Virus record (IMG/VR): IMGVR_UViG_3300025736_000100
Coordinates: 1 to 33,011 of that record
DNA length: 33,011 nt
Direction: 5' to 3' (one strand)
DNA from: a virus
Made by a program: the position numbers and the translations under genes. Below the pieces are notes generated by a model. The model had not been told where the DNA came from. It did no database searches and saw nothing but the letters and a program-made list of their open reading frames with translations. Shown piece after piece: positions 15,855 through 23,084 of this stretch (positions are counted from its first letter, which is position 1; every line of letters starts with the position of its first letter).

Positions 15855-17714
15855 TTATACCAACTCCACGTAACTGTTGTCTGGGTCAAACCATAAGTTA
15901 TCTCCATCGACTGCGTGCCCTATGATTCTTACTATACCAGCACTAGTCGTTGGAGCAGTAGCTGTTGGATTACCAGGCGTCTCACTAATGTATAATATGT
16001 CGCCTGCTGTCCAAGCCCATGTGTCATCTCTTATGAATCCTTTTAATAGGAATATATGAGCAGCGTCCGGACTTGCTACGGTGCCTGTTGCCATTGCTAT
16101 CATTGTGTCAGCTGTTGCGGCCGCGCTTGCGTCTGCTTGCCACATCTTTCCGTCGGCTGCTTTTAAGTAACATATATCTCCTATGACCATTTGTTCTCCT
16201 GCTGTGAATGATGCGGATATTCCTTCGTATGTTTCGTCAGTGTCTGGTGTTGGGTCCCATACTAAGTCTGTGGTTGAGCCAGTATATCCTGTATATCCGG
16301 TGTAGCCTGTTGGGCCGGTGACTGTACTTGCAGCACCTGTATATCCGGTGTAGCCTGTTGGGCCGGTGACTGTACTTGCAGCACCTGTATAACCTGTATA
16401 TCCAGTCGGACCAGTTACTGTACTTGCAGCACCTGTATAACCTGTATATCCAGTCGGACCAGTTACTGTACTTGCAGCACCTGTATAACCTGTATATCCA
16501 GTCGGACCAGTTACAGTACTTGCAGCTCCAGCTGAACCTGTGTAACCAGTATATCCAGTAGGACCTGTGACTGTGCTAGCAGCTCCAGCTGAACCTGTGT
16601 AACCAGTCGGACCAGTAACTGTGCTAGCAGCTCCAGCTGTACCTGTGTAACCTGTATAGCCTGTGTAACCAGTAGGACCTGTGACTGTGCTAGCAGCTCC
16701 AGCTGACCCAGTATATCCAGTCGGACCAGTAACTGTGCTAGCAGCTCCAGCTGAACCTGTGTAACCAGTATATCCAGTAGGACCTGTGACTGTACTTGCA
16801 GCTCCAGCTGACCCAGTATATCCAGTCGGACCAGTAACTGTGCTAGCAGCTCCAGCTGTACCTGTGTAACCAGTATAGCCTGTGTAACCAGTAGGACCTG
16901 TGACTGTGCTAGCAGCACCTGTATAACCTGTATATCCAGTCGGACCAGTTACAGTACTTGCAGCTCCAGCTGAACCAGTATAACCTGTATATCCAGTCGG
17001 ACCAGTTACTGTACTTGCAGCTCCAGCTGACCCAGTATATCCAGTATATCCTGTGTAACCCGTGTAACCAGTTGTTCCTATTGATACCCATAAGTCCCAT
17101 TCAGCATCAACACCTGGTGTTTTATTAAGACTCGATGAATTTGCAACATATGATGAACCATTATATCCTACAGCATCGAATTCGTCATAATTAGTTCCAC
17201 TATCCCATGCACCTAGCCAAGTAATTCCTGAACCTGCAGCACCTGTGTAACCTGTATAGCCTGTATATCCAGTTGGGCCTGTGACTGTACTTGCAGCTCC
17301 TGTTGTTCCTGTAGCACCAGTATAGCCGGTATATCCAGTTGGACCTGTGACAGTACTAGCAGCTCCAGTATAGCCTGTGTATCCAGTTGCACCTTGAGCG
17401 CCTGTGTAACCGGTATATCCTGTAGGGCCTGTGACTGTACTTGCAGCACCAGCTGACCCGGTAGCGCCAGTTGCTCCAGTAGCACCTGTACTACCAGCAC
17501 CTGCAGGACCAGTAGGACCTGTTGCGCCTGTTGGACCAGTTCCGCCAGCACCAGTAGCACCAGTGGCACCAGTAGGACCTGATGCTCCTGTAGCGCCAGT
17601 CGCACCTGTAGGACCAGTAGGACCAGTCGCACCTTGAGGACCAGCAGTTAAACCAACATCAGCAGTAACAAAAGTAGTCTCAGAAGCAGTAGTCACATCA
17701 ATATATGTAGTCAT
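15855..17714 (-). CDS. Collagen-like fibre protein with CBM-like insertion
   Basis: 619 residues. Residues 25-162 and 213-480 are continuous Gly-X-Thr triplets, mostly GPT, GYT and GAT. Within them the block [11 protein letters not shown] occurs 17 times. Residues about 163-212 break the triplets with [20 protein letters not shown]...W..W, resembling a CBM5/12-type carbohydrate-binding module. Residues 480-619 are a beta-rich tip with [20 protein letters not shown] and a G.I..G(H)AV pattern seen in phage fibre ends. A trimeric collagen helix is expected. GTG-preceding neighbour overlaps by ATGA; ATG 17714 has GAGGTGA. Confidence 0.9.
   Translation of the reverse strand: MTTYIDVTTASETTFVTADVGLTAGPQGATGPTGPTGATGATGASGPTGATGATGAGGTGPTGATGPTGPAGAGSTGATGATGATGSAGAASTVTGPTGYTGYTGAQGATGYTGYTGAASTVTGPTGYTGYTGATGTTGAASTVTGPTGYTGYTGYTGAAGSGITWLGAWDSGTNYDEFDAVGYNGSSYVANSSSLNKTPGVDAEWDLWVSIGTTGYTGYTGYTGYTGSAGAASTVTGPTGYTGYTGSAGAASTVTGPTGYTGYTGAASTVTGPTGYTGYTGYTGTAGAASTVTGPTGYTGSAGAASTVTGPTGYTGYTGSAGAASTVTGPTGYTGSAGAASTVTGPTGYTGYTGYTGTAGAASTVTGPTGYTGSAGAASTVTGPTGYTGYTGSAGAASTVTGPTGYTGYTGAASTVTGPTGYTGYTGAASTVTGPTGYTGYTGAASTVTGPTGYTGYTGAASTVTGPTGYTGYTGYTGSTTDLVWDPTPDTDETYEGISASFTAGEQMVIGDICYLKAADGKMWQADASAAATADTMIAMATGTVASPDAAHIFLLKGFIRDDTWAWTAGDILYISETPGNPTATAPTTSAGIVRIIGHAVDGDNLWFDPDNSYVELV
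16275..17642 (-). repeat. Tandem DNA repeats coding for Gly-X-Thr triplets
   Basis: Higher-order units of about 48-60 bases encode [16 protein letters not shown]. Several adjacent units are nearly identical at DNA level, for example around 16330-16500, where copies keep the same codons. This implies recent slippage or gene-conversion events and a length-variable fibre. The regular 9-base period also keeps other frames open, giving false reading frames. Confidence 0.85.
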
Positions 17715-18064
17715 CTTGTCACCTCAAATGATAAAGTCACCGTCCCCTCTATCAACCGACTAACGACGCCACCAGTTGTTAACTCTAGGTCGTAGTAAGC
17801 TGTAATAAAATTGAATAGTGTAGTATCAGCCGAGGCAATGACAAGCGCTATCTCATTATCATCCGTTCCACCAATGGTTAGTCCAGCACCGCTGGATATC
17901 TCCTTGATTACTGTAGGGTCACGTTTTGACAACCTTATCTGCATTTTACCAGTGTATGCGCTGATGTCTTTAGGCGTAGTCTTTGCTTCATCGGTGTATA
18001 AAGAAAGAAGTGTAGCCCAATCAGCACCTTGTTCAATTGTTATATTATAAGTACCTGCTGTCAC
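17711..18064 (-). CDS. Ig-like/BppU-type small virion protein
   Basis: 117 residues. GTG 18064 with GAGG eight bases upstream is the only suitable start. The sequence ([20 protein letters not shown], then [19 protein letters not shown], and [20 protein letters not shown]) matches the pattern of short beta-sandwich proteins that precede fibre genes in many phages, related to the N-terminal domain of BppU-like baseplate proteins. It probably anchors the collagen-like fibre. It is first in the fibre operon, behind an AT-rich regulatory gap. Confidence 0.7.
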   Translation of the reverse strand: MTAGTYNITIEQGADWATLLSLYTDEAKTTPKDISAYTGKMQIRLSKRDPTVIKEISSGAGLTIGGTDDNEIALVIASADTTLFNFITAYYDLELTTGGVVSRLIEGTVTLSFEVTR

Positions 18065-18120
18065 GATTATAACCTCTTGGTGCGTTGTTTTAATAAGTAG
18101 CTATGTTTCTTGTTATTTAC

Positions 18121-18143
18121 AATCTTTTTAAAGATATTTATTT
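18121..18143 (-). promoter_or_regulatory. AT-rich element before the fibre operon (copy B)
   Basis: This near copy of the element at 5915-5937 contains the palindromic-looking ATCTTTAAAAAGAT on the - strand, and begins at the stop of the preceding coiled-coil gene. It lies about 60 bases before the GTG of the Ig-like gene. TTTAAAAAG could be a TATA box; the palindrome could be an operator. Its placement at a module boundary supports transcription control. Confidence 0.45.
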
Positions 18144-18518
18144 CTTGGCTCTTTTCACCTCGGGAATAGCCATTTCTATCTCCTTCATCTGACTACTGTA
18201 CATATTATAGTCTTTCTCCTGTTGGATTATTTGTTTCTCTAACTTCTGGTATTCTACATGTTTTGCGGCTTTCTCCATTATGTCTAACATCTTTTTCTCT
18301 TCAGGTGTTATGACAACCTTTACTGCTGCGGCGCTCTTCTTTGATGCTTCTAATGACTGCTTGGTCTGCATGGTGTTTAACTTGAGGCTTTCGTATGCTT
18401 CTTTAAGTTCATGCTTGCTGTAGCCTTTCTCTTGGTGTAGTCGGTTCTCCACGTCGTCCATTGATAACATGTATTGGTTCTCGCTTATCTTCGTTAATGT
18501 TCTGCTGTTTTTGTTCAT
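18138..18518 (-). CDS. Coiled-coil protein, function unknown
   Basis: 126 residues, nearly all helical and charged (YSKHELKEAYESLKLNTMQT; YQKLEKQIIQQEKDYNMYSS). ATG 18518 overlaps the previous stop as ATGA. It is the last gene of the terminase operon and is followed by the AT-rich element that separates it from the fibre genes. A scaffolding or DNA-packaging accessory role is possible from location only. Confidence 0.6.
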   Translation of the reverse strand: MNKNSRTLTKISENQYMLSMDDVENRLHQEKGYSKHELKEAYESLKLNTMQTKQSLEASKKSAAAVKVVITPEEKKMLDIMEKAAKHVEYQKLEKQIIQQEKDYNMYSSQMKEIEMAIPEVKRAKK

Positions 18519-18637
18519 AGTTGTTCCCTCGTGTATGTCTTAATCTTGTCTAATGATATAGCAATCAGTATGTCACTGACAAGCCTGTCGTTCTCTTGTA
18601 ACTGCTTTATTTCATCCAACTTAATGTACTCAGTCAT
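18515..18637 (-). CDS. 40-residue protein
   Basis: MTEYIKLDEIKQLQENDRLV and 20 more residues. ATGA overlaps at both ends (18637 and 18518) show that it is translated with its neighbours. It looks like a short amphipathic helix pair. No family recognised; it may pair with the coiled-coil protein encoded next. Confidence 0.6.
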   Translation of the reverse strand: MTEYIKLDEIKQLQENDRLVSDILIAISLDKIKTYTREQL

Positions 18638-18750
18638 GGTAGATACCACCTCGTCGTGTCGGTCTTTGAGAATATTGGGATAAATCCAAAGAGGGTTATC
18701 CTATAATTCCTTTCTTCTGTCCTGTAAAGAATTTTCTTATTCTTAGTCAT
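18634..18750 (-). CDS. 38-residue basic protein
   Basis: MTKNKKILYRTEERNYRITL followed by FGFIPIFSKTDTTRWYLP. ATG 18750 has GGAGGA seven bases upstream and its stop overlaps the next ATG as ATGA. The product has a basic N-terminus and a hydrophobic/aromatic C-terminus, not long enough for a clear membrane helix. No family recognised. Confidence 0.55.
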   Translation of the reverse strand: MTKNKKILYRTEERNYRITLFGFIPIFSKTDTTRWYLP

Positions 18751-18919
18751 CTTTTTGTCCTCCTCGGATGTACCTAAACCTCATAATGTACTTGCAAGTC
18801 TTGCAAACAAGCTTCAGGTTGGTATCATCTTCGTAAACCCTCCAGTTGGCGTAGCTATGGACTGACCCTGTCTTTCCATTACCACACCTAGGGCAACCTA
18901 ATAATACGTAATTGCTCAG
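18743..18919 (-). CDS. 58-residue zinc-ribbon protein, apparent CTG start
   Basis: The frame encodes LGCPRCGNGKTGSVHSY ... LVCKTCKYIM: two CxxC knuckles about 35 residues apart, a zinc ribbon as found in archaeal small DNA/RNA-binding proteins. The only start-like codon before the first Cys pair is CTG 18919, which overlaps the preceding TGA as CTGA exactly as ATGA does elsewhere, with GGTGA six bases upstream. A CTG start is unusual and needs proof; the frame itself is well supported by its cysteines. Confidence 0.5.
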   Translation of the reverse strand: MSNYVLLGCPRCGNGKTGSVHSYANWRVYEDDTNLKLVCKTCKYIMRFRYIRGGQKDD

Positions 18920-19335
18920 CTTCCTTCACCTCTATTCTTATTCGCGTAACAATTAGGTGTGATGTAGAATCTTTCATGACTTGGTGGGTTGTTTATGTCT
19001 AACTCCTGGCATATGAAAGGCTTATTATTTGGGTGTCCCTTACATAAGTTTCCTTCTAGTAGTGAGCAATCCCTGTATAGTAACATCTTATTGCCTTCGA
19101 ATGCTATACGGTAGAGTGATGGATTAATAGTCATGTATTGTCGGTCAAGGACCATCCCATGTAGTTTGTAATACCAGGCTCGGTCCTTGGTTAAATCCTG
19201 ACCACGCCTAGGCATACGGAAAGACAAGCCTTCCTTCACCATAACCTTAAGTTGTTCCAAGTCATTTATTATTGTAATGCTCATGACCCTGCAACACTCA
19301 GCATGGCACTTATCATGACAATCAAGGCAGTTCAT
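18916..19335 (-). CDS. YkgJ-like cysteine-cluster protein
   Basis: 139 residues. The N-terminus has C3, C6, C10, C14, C15 (MNCLDCHDKCHAECCRV), and the C-terminal half adds DCSLLEGNLCKGH..NKPFICQE, the arrangement of the YkgJ/FliB family of zinc or iron cluster proteins, in which a CxxxCxxxCC motif and later Cys pairs bind metal. Biochemical role of the family is poorly known (possible oxidoreductase or methylase partner). It overlaps both neighbours by ATGA in the terminase operon. Confidence 0.7.
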   Translation of the reverse strand: MNCLDCHDKCHAECCRVMSITIINDLEQLKVMVKEGLSFRMPRRGQDLTKDRAWYYKLHGMVLDRQYMTINPSLYRIAFEGNKMLLYRDCSLLEGNLCKGHPNNKPFICQELDINNPPSHERFYITPNCYANKNRGEGS

Positions 19336-19973
19336 CGTTGAACCCCTGCTAGTTCTGTCTCCGTGCTCATATCATCCTTAGTGCGTTGCTTAACTAACTT
19401 CAAGTATCTCAACTCATCAATGTTATTCATCTGGCCTGGGACGCATCGCATCAAATGGTCTTTCTCTCCTGCTTCTACTAACTTGCGCATTTCAAAGTAT
19501 GTACGCCATAAGAAGAATGGTATGTAGTCAGCATACGCGTCATCATTAACACAGATGGTTACGCCTATCTCCTTACACAACTTAACCAAAGCATTAGAAT
19601 TAGTACCCTTGCTATTATAGTATTGGATGCGGCACTCATCCAATGATGACTGCTTCTTACGCAATGAATTAATGTATATATGATTCCATTCAATGCTAGC
19701 CTCGTCCACTATCTTATTAAGCAGTTTCACATACTTGAATTGTGGTTCTGGCCCAACCTTTGTGACTAATCGTTTACCTAACACCTTCTTGACTAATAGC
19801 ATGGCTGGTATTAGTAGTTTGTATTTTAAGACGAAGTGAGCGAAGTGAAACCTCTTAGTCTGCTCCCCTTGGGTTCCTGAGCCGTAGAAGTTCTCTACAT
19901 AGTGTTTGCTTTCATATTGTGACTTAGTCATGCGCTTGTCCTTCCTACTCCAAGTCTTGAATACATTAGTCAT
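19332..19973 (-). CDS. 213-residue protein, function unknown
   Basis: The likely start is ATG 19973 (MTNVFKTWSRKDKRMTKSQY), which forms an ATGA overlap with the preceding zinc ribbon; ATG 19994 would add seven residues. The protein is basic and mainly helical, with KLLIPAMLLVKKVLGKRLV as a hydrophobic patch that is probably a buried helix, and Trp/Tyr-rich segments (IPFFLWRTYFEMRKL). There is no nucleotide-binding or catalytic motif that I recognise. Its place just after the terminase suggests a packaging or DNA-handling role, but this is guesswork. Confidence 0.55.
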   Translation of the reverse strand: MTNVFKTWSRKDKRMTKSQYESKHYVENFYGSGTQGEQTKRFHFAHFVLKYKLLIPAMLLVKKVLGKRLVTKVGPEPQFKYVKLLNKIVDEASIEWNHIYINSLRKKQSSLDECRIQYYNSKGTNSNALVKLCKEIGVTICVNDDAYADYIPFFLWRTYFEMRKLVEAGEKDHLMRCVPGQMNNIDELRYLKLVKQRTKDDMSTETELAGVQR

Positions 19974-20092
19974 ACGTTCATCCACCAGCCGCATGCATCA
20001 CAATAATGTTGTACGACAACTTTCTTTCCATCGATTAACTTTTCAGCCACCGATGTCACTTCTCCACAAATATCACATCTACCAGTCGACAA
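19970..20092 (-). CDS. 40-residue zinc-ribbon protein, TTG start
   Basis: STGRCDICGEVTSVAEKL ... YCDACGWWMNV: two CxxC pairs about 22 residues apart, a compact zinc ribbon. TTG 20092 has AAGGTGG about five bases upstream, inside the 3' end of the terminase gene; GTG 20101 is an alternative. The stop overlaps the next ATG as ATGA. Probably a small nucleic-acid- or protein-binding adaptor. Confidence 0.6.
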   Translation of the reverse strand: MSTGRCDICGEVTSVAEKLIDGKKVVVQHYCDACGWWMNV

Positions 20093-21389
20093 TATAACCA
20101 CCTTGTTTAGCCCCTTGGGCTGCTAATGCTAATGCGTCACAATAATCATCATGACCGTACTCTGAATGGTGTAGCTTAACCGCGCCACCGTCAGTTGTCT
20201 CATAACGGAAGTCCCTTAGTTGTGTTACTAACTTATGGTTCTTAGGAAATATAAGCTCCTTCTGCTCCATTAAGACTTTCAAGTTGCTGAATATATCTAG
20301 TTTGCTTTTGATGGTGAAGGTGACGCCTATAACCTTATCAGCTATTGCGACGGCTGGCGCCCTGACTCCGGGCGTCTGCTTCAATGGATTGTGACTGCGC
20401 GCCAATACATCTTTTACTCCTGCGCCTAGTCCTGTCTCGTCAATGTATATCTTCTTGAAGTGCCAAGTCTTATCCATGATGTTTATCTTGTCAATGATGA
20501 AGTCCAAGGTAGCCTTTGGTATGTCTATTATCTTAACTATCTTACATGGTTCGTTTGGTTCCTTCTCCATGACCATCATGCAAGTGCTGTCTTGTCCCAT
20601 ACGCGCTATGTCTGCTCCTAAGTAATAGGATACGCCAGGCTTTGGCTTGTCCTTCTGGTATACATCCTTTGCGCATGAGTCTACTAAGTCATAACCGAAG
20701 TATGCGTCTTCGTCTGCTATGAACATTGCTTCCATTTCTGTTTGGAATTGTGTGACTGGTACTTGGGCTCTTACTTCGTCTACGTATGATTGCTTGACTA
20801 TGCCTTGCTCCACTGCCGTCTTCCATGCTATCTGGTGTAGCTTATACTCTCCACCTCTGAATGACTCGTAGAAGTGATTCATTCCCCTTGGTGTTCCTAT
20901 CTTTATGACTTTGGCGCTAGTGGTTGCGCCCATTGGTAATATGACACTGTGTACTATGCTGTCTTTGATGGAGCCTGCTTCCTCTAGTATTATAGCGTGG
21001 GCTGTGTATCCTCTTAGGTTCTCTCCTGTGTCTCCCGTGGTGTCACAGATGATGCTACTCCCGTTGCTGAAGTAGAACTCTCTTTGTGTCTGACGCTTAA
21101 TATAGAAGTCTGAAGTAACAAACATTTGTGCTATAGTATTGGTGATCTTCTCCGCTATCAACCCTGCTTGTCGGTCGGTAGGAGCAATGATTAGAATCTT
21201 CTGGTTTGGTTTTAAGTCTGCTAGTATTATAGCCACCTTGGCAGTCGCTTCTGACTTACCGCTTTGACGACAGAACACTGCTACTACATACTGATGGTTT
21301 ATACAATCGAAGGCGTACGCCAACTGGTAGTCAGTCAGCTTAAACTTCATCATGACTTTGCAATAATCGTATATGTTTTGTTTCTTCAA
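20079..21389 (-). CDS. terL: Terminase large subunit
   Basis: 436 residues. ATPase domain: Q-motif region KLTDYQLAYAF, Walker A variant CRQSGKS (40-46), Walker B AIILEEAG (132-139) and coupling motif GTPRG (165-169). RNase H-like nuclease: Asp260 (LGADIARMGQDS), Asp317 (IYIDETGLG) and Asp414/415/418 (HDDYCDAL). The protein pumps DNA into the prohead and cuts it. TTG 21389 starts it, overlapping the upstream small gene as TTGA, with GGTGA about 4-5 bases upstream. It follows the putative small subunit, with a cysteine mini-protein between them. Confidence 0.95.
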   Translation of the reverse strand: MKKQNIYDYCKVMMKFKLTDYQLAYAFDCINHQYVVAVFCRQSGKSEATAKVAIILADLKPNQKILIIAPTDRQAGLIAEKITNTIAQMFVTSDFYIKRQTQREFYFSNGSSIICDTTGDTGENLRGYTAHAIILEEAGSIKDSIVHSVILPMGATTSAKVIKIGTPRGMNHFYESFRGGEYKLHQIAWKTAVEQGIVKQSYVDEVRAQVPVTQFQTEMEAMFIADEDAYFGYDLVDSCAKDVYQKDKPKPGVSYYLGADIARMGQDSTCMMVMEKEPNEPCKIVKIIDIPKATLDFIIDKINIMDKTWHFKKIYIDETGLGAGVKDVLARSHNPLKQTPGVRAPAVAIADKVIGVTFTIKSKLDIFSNLKVLMEQKELIFPKNHKLVTQLRDFRYETTDGGAVKLHHSEYGHDDYCDALALAAQGAKQGGYIVDW

Positions 21390-21532
21390 TGATTCACCCT
21401 TAACTTTTTTAGTTGTCTGCTTCGTTCAGGACCACATTTCTTGTAGTACCTACAGCCAATACACATGCTACTGTTTTTTGAGTATTCTTTTGTGCCGAAG
21501 CATTTGAAGGGTGCTTGTTCGATGCTGCTCAT
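21386..21532 (-). CDS. 48-residue cysteine-rich mini-protein between terminase subunits
   Basis: MSSIEQAPFKCFGTKEYSKN then SSMCIGCRYYKKCG.E: C11, C24, C27 and C33, a possible zinc or Fe-S knuckle. ATG 21532 has GAGGA seven bases upstream; the stop overlaps the terL TTG. Between 21533 and 21646 lie about 110 bases with no gene I can support. The mini-protein may bind the terminase or DNA, by position. Confidence 0.65.
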   Translation of the reverse strand: MSSIEQAPFKCFGTKEYSKNSSMCIGCRYYKKCGPERSRQLKKLRVNH

Positions 21533-21646
21533 GGTATGTTCCTCTAATGATTATGGATGCTCCTTTTTGTCCGTCTCCAGCTAGGAACAACAGCTGTCAA
21601 AAAGGGATGAATAACCCCTGCGGATATGTGTGGTGGTTGATTTGGA

Positions 21647-22024
21647 TTACTCGAGCATACGCTTATGAAATTCGTCAATGTCAACGTTCACATTCATATT
21701 AATATTTTTATGAGTCTCCCCATGAATACTACGCTTAAGGTTGGTGACTGCATTGAGCCAAGCAATCTGTTGCGATGGGTCTAATTGACTCTTTATCTGG
21801 TCTGCGTAACCTAGTAAGTCAATAGCCATAGCATCAGGGTTCATGACTCGTTCAATGAGCCAGTCACCATGCTTGGTCTTTAGCTTGCCGGTCTTGATTA
21901 ACTTCTTTAATTCCCGTACCTTAGCTGCTTCCTTCTTGGCAGGTGTAGCTTTACTACCGCCAAGTGATTGCAACTTAGTGTTAGGGTCGCCCTTCTTGAA
22001 CCTTATTAAATCTTTTTCACTCAT
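21647..22024 (-). CDS. Probable terminase small subunit
   Basis: 125 residues. It lies just upstream of terL and has the shape of a small terminase: a basic N-terminal region (KKEAAKVRELKKLIKTGKLK) with helices able to bind DNA, a central oligomerisation helix (DLLGYADQIKSQLDPSQQIA, WLNAVTNLKRSIHGETHKNI) and a short acidic C-terminus that would touch the large subunit. ATG 22024 overlaps the small gene before it. No exact family motif; the call is from length and gene order. Confidence 0.7.
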   Translation of the reverse strand: MSEKDLIRFKKGDPNTKLQSLGGSKATPAKKEAAKVRELKKLIKTGKLKTKHGDWLIERVMNPDAMAIDLLGYADQIKSQLDPSQQIAWLNAVTNLKRSIHGETHKNINMNVNVDIDEFHKRMLE

Positions 22025-22121
22025 CTTGACTTACCAACTTATCTACGTATTGGCCCATGCCTTTCTTCTTGATGAGTGTAGCTGTGTCCACGTCGACGCT
22101 TATTTGTAATGTGACTCTCAT
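22017..22121 (-). CDS. 34-residue possible ribbon-helix-helix protein
   Basis: MRVTLQISVDVDTATLIKKK followed by GMGQYVDKLVSQDE. A beta strand (RVTLQISVD) followed by two short helices is what a very small ribbon-helix-helix (CopG/Arc) repressor would look like. ATG 22121 has only a weak GGA upstream. It lies directly behind a palindromic repeat, which would suit an autoregulator. The product is shorter than most of the family, so the call is weak. Confidence 0.45.
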   Translation of the reverse strand: MRVTLQISVDVDTATLIKKKGMGQYVDKLVSQDE

Positions 22122-22140
22122 TTTTCTGTGTTGTCCTTTT

Positions 22141-22196
22141 GTTGTTGTACTAGTAGTAGTACTAGTACTAGTACTTAGTTATTATTGTACTACAAC
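22141..22196. promoter_or_regulatory. Palindromic TAGTAC repeat, operator or origin candidate
   Basis: Positions 22159-22174 are a perfect 16-base palindrome built of TAGTAC steps (GTACTAGTACTAGTAC), flanked by further TAGTAG repeats. Outer arms 22141-22150 and 22187-22196 are inverted copies with one mismatch. It fills the only 80-base gap between the ERCC4 nuclease and the terminase operon. A TATA-like AGTATATG sits near its right edge on the - strand. It could be an operator, an iteron set or part of a packaging site. Confidence 0.5.
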
Positions 22197-22201
22197 ATAT
22201 A

Positions 22202-22627
22202 CTATGTATTTAATGTATTATATGTACTCAACAACGACTTAACCACTCGCTTCGCCTCAACCCGGTTAATACAATAAAAAACTGGTATGCCATACTTTAT
22301 ATGAAGCGTGAATAATATCTTGTTAATCACATAACCTTTCATTCTGCTGTGGTGACTGCCGTCGAAGTCTTTGTTTTCAACCGTTGTATTGCTTCCTTCA
22401 ATGACTATGGCAAAGTAATCAAGTAATGTCGCTCTTGCTAATTCTTTTTTGAATCGTGCATGACCTCCGCCTAATGTTCCGAATAAGTCACTGCAACTTT
22501 TTCTTTCTATGCCTATTTTTGTTTCGAATCCTTCAATGCTGTAATCGCCTACGTCTAACTTTTTGGTTATTGTGTCTTTGCCTTTGAATAAAGGTTTTTG
22601 TTCTCTGGTGTCAACGACTATTTTCAT
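22202..22627 (-). CDS. XPF/ERCC4-family nuclease
   Basis: 141 residues, essentially one ERCC4 nuclease domain. Motifs: VVDTREQ (4-10) with metal ligand Asp6, DVGDYSI (25-31), and IGIERKSCSDL (38-48), the E-R-K-x3-D core of the family. The usual (HhH)2 DNA-binding part and helicase domain are missing, as in short viral and plasmid members. It would cut branched or flap DNA during replication, recombination or before packaging. ATG 22627 overlaps the preceding zinc ribbon as ATGA. Confidence 0.9.
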   Translation of the reverse strand: MKIVVDTREQKPLFKGKDTITKKLDVGDYSIEGFETKIGIERKSCSDLFGTLGGGHARFKKELARATLLDYFAIVIEGSNTTVENKDFDGSHHSRMKGYVINKILFTLHIKYGIPVFYCINRVEAKRVVKSLLSTYNTLNT

Positions 22628-22746
22628 TTCTCAACCTCTTCCAATGACAGTTTTAGTAGCATCGTCCTGCACCTTCTGCATTTGGTGTTGTTCCCTATCA
22701 CTTGTTGTTTTCCGCATCCTGGGCACTTAACTCTTTTGTATCCCAT
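22624..22746 (-). CDS. 40-residue zinc-ribbon protein
   Basis: MGYKRVKCPGCGKQQVIGNN then TKCRRCRTMLLKLSLEEVEK: CxxC pairs 13 residues apart, a classical small zinc ribbon followed by a helix. ATG 22746 has GGAGG nine bases upstream. The stop overlaps the ERCC4 start as ATGA, so the two are coupled and may work together on DNA. Confidence 0.75.
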   Translation of the reverse strand: MGYKRVKCPGCGKQQVIGNNTKCRRCRTMLLKLSLEEVEK

Positions 22747-22873
22747 CGTCAATAGCCTCCGATTCTTTATTTTTATAATACCTTTTTCTTTTCATATAAT
22801 TATTTTGACATCTTGAAGAACAAAATATTGCATAAGAGTTTTTACAATCTTTACAATCATTTATTTTTTTCAT
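22727..22873 (-). CDS. 48-residue zinc-finger protein
   Basis: MKKINDCKDCKNSYAIFCSS RCQ... carries C7, C10, C18 and C22, then a strongly basic tail (NYMKRKRYYKNKESEA). ATG 22873 has AAGGAGGC eight bases upstream; a longer reading from 22927 would only overlap the previous gene. The last codons repeat the EAIDD segment of the preceding gene and double as the ribosome site of the next gene. Likely nucleic-acid binding. Confidence 0.65.
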   Translation of the reverse strand: MKKINDCKDCKNSYAIFCSSRCQNNYMKRKRYYKNKESEAIDDGIQKS

Positions 22874-23084
22874 CGTCAATAGCCTCCTTGTGTATCCTTG
22901 CGTATCGGTCCATGATGTCCAAAGCATTATCTTCTAATGACTTGTAACTTATGTGTTTTTGTTGTTCTGTTAATCGGTTATACATTTTTTGTTCTTGGAA
23001 TAGGTAAGTGTCTAATAGTTGTCTGCGACTATATCCTGTTGTTATTCGTAAACTGTTTATTCTTTCTGCTAAGTCATGTGTCAT
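22857..23084 (-). CDS. 75-residue helical protein
   Basis: MTHDLAERINSLRITTGYSR ... ALDIMDRYARIHKEAIDDEKNK. The first 40 residues could form a helix-turn-helix-like pair (LAERINSLRITTGYSRRQLL), and the rest is a charged helix. ATG 23084 overlaps the previous stop as ATGA. It may be a DNA-binding regulator, but the pattern is not strong enough to name a family. Confidence 0.55.
   Translation of the reverse strand: MTHDLAERINSLRITTGYSRRQLLDTYLFQEQKMYNRLTEQQKHISYKSLEDNALDIMDRYARIHKEAIDDEKNK

Noticed and set aside
17431-17637. + strand frame full of VAPVAPVGP and - strand frames at 16511-16918 and 17213-17632 rich in Leu/Gln/Val
   Set aside because: They are out-of-frame or antisense readings of the Gly-X-Thr DNA repeats, which keep all frames open by their 9-base period.
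16275-17642. CRISPR-like repetition
   Set aside because: Repeat units are contiguous and coding for collagen triplets; there are no unique spacers between equal-length repeats.
21533-21646. A TTG-started frame of about 42 codons between the terminase subunits
   Set aside because: No ribosome site at the TTG and no recognisable protein pattern; treated as non-coding.
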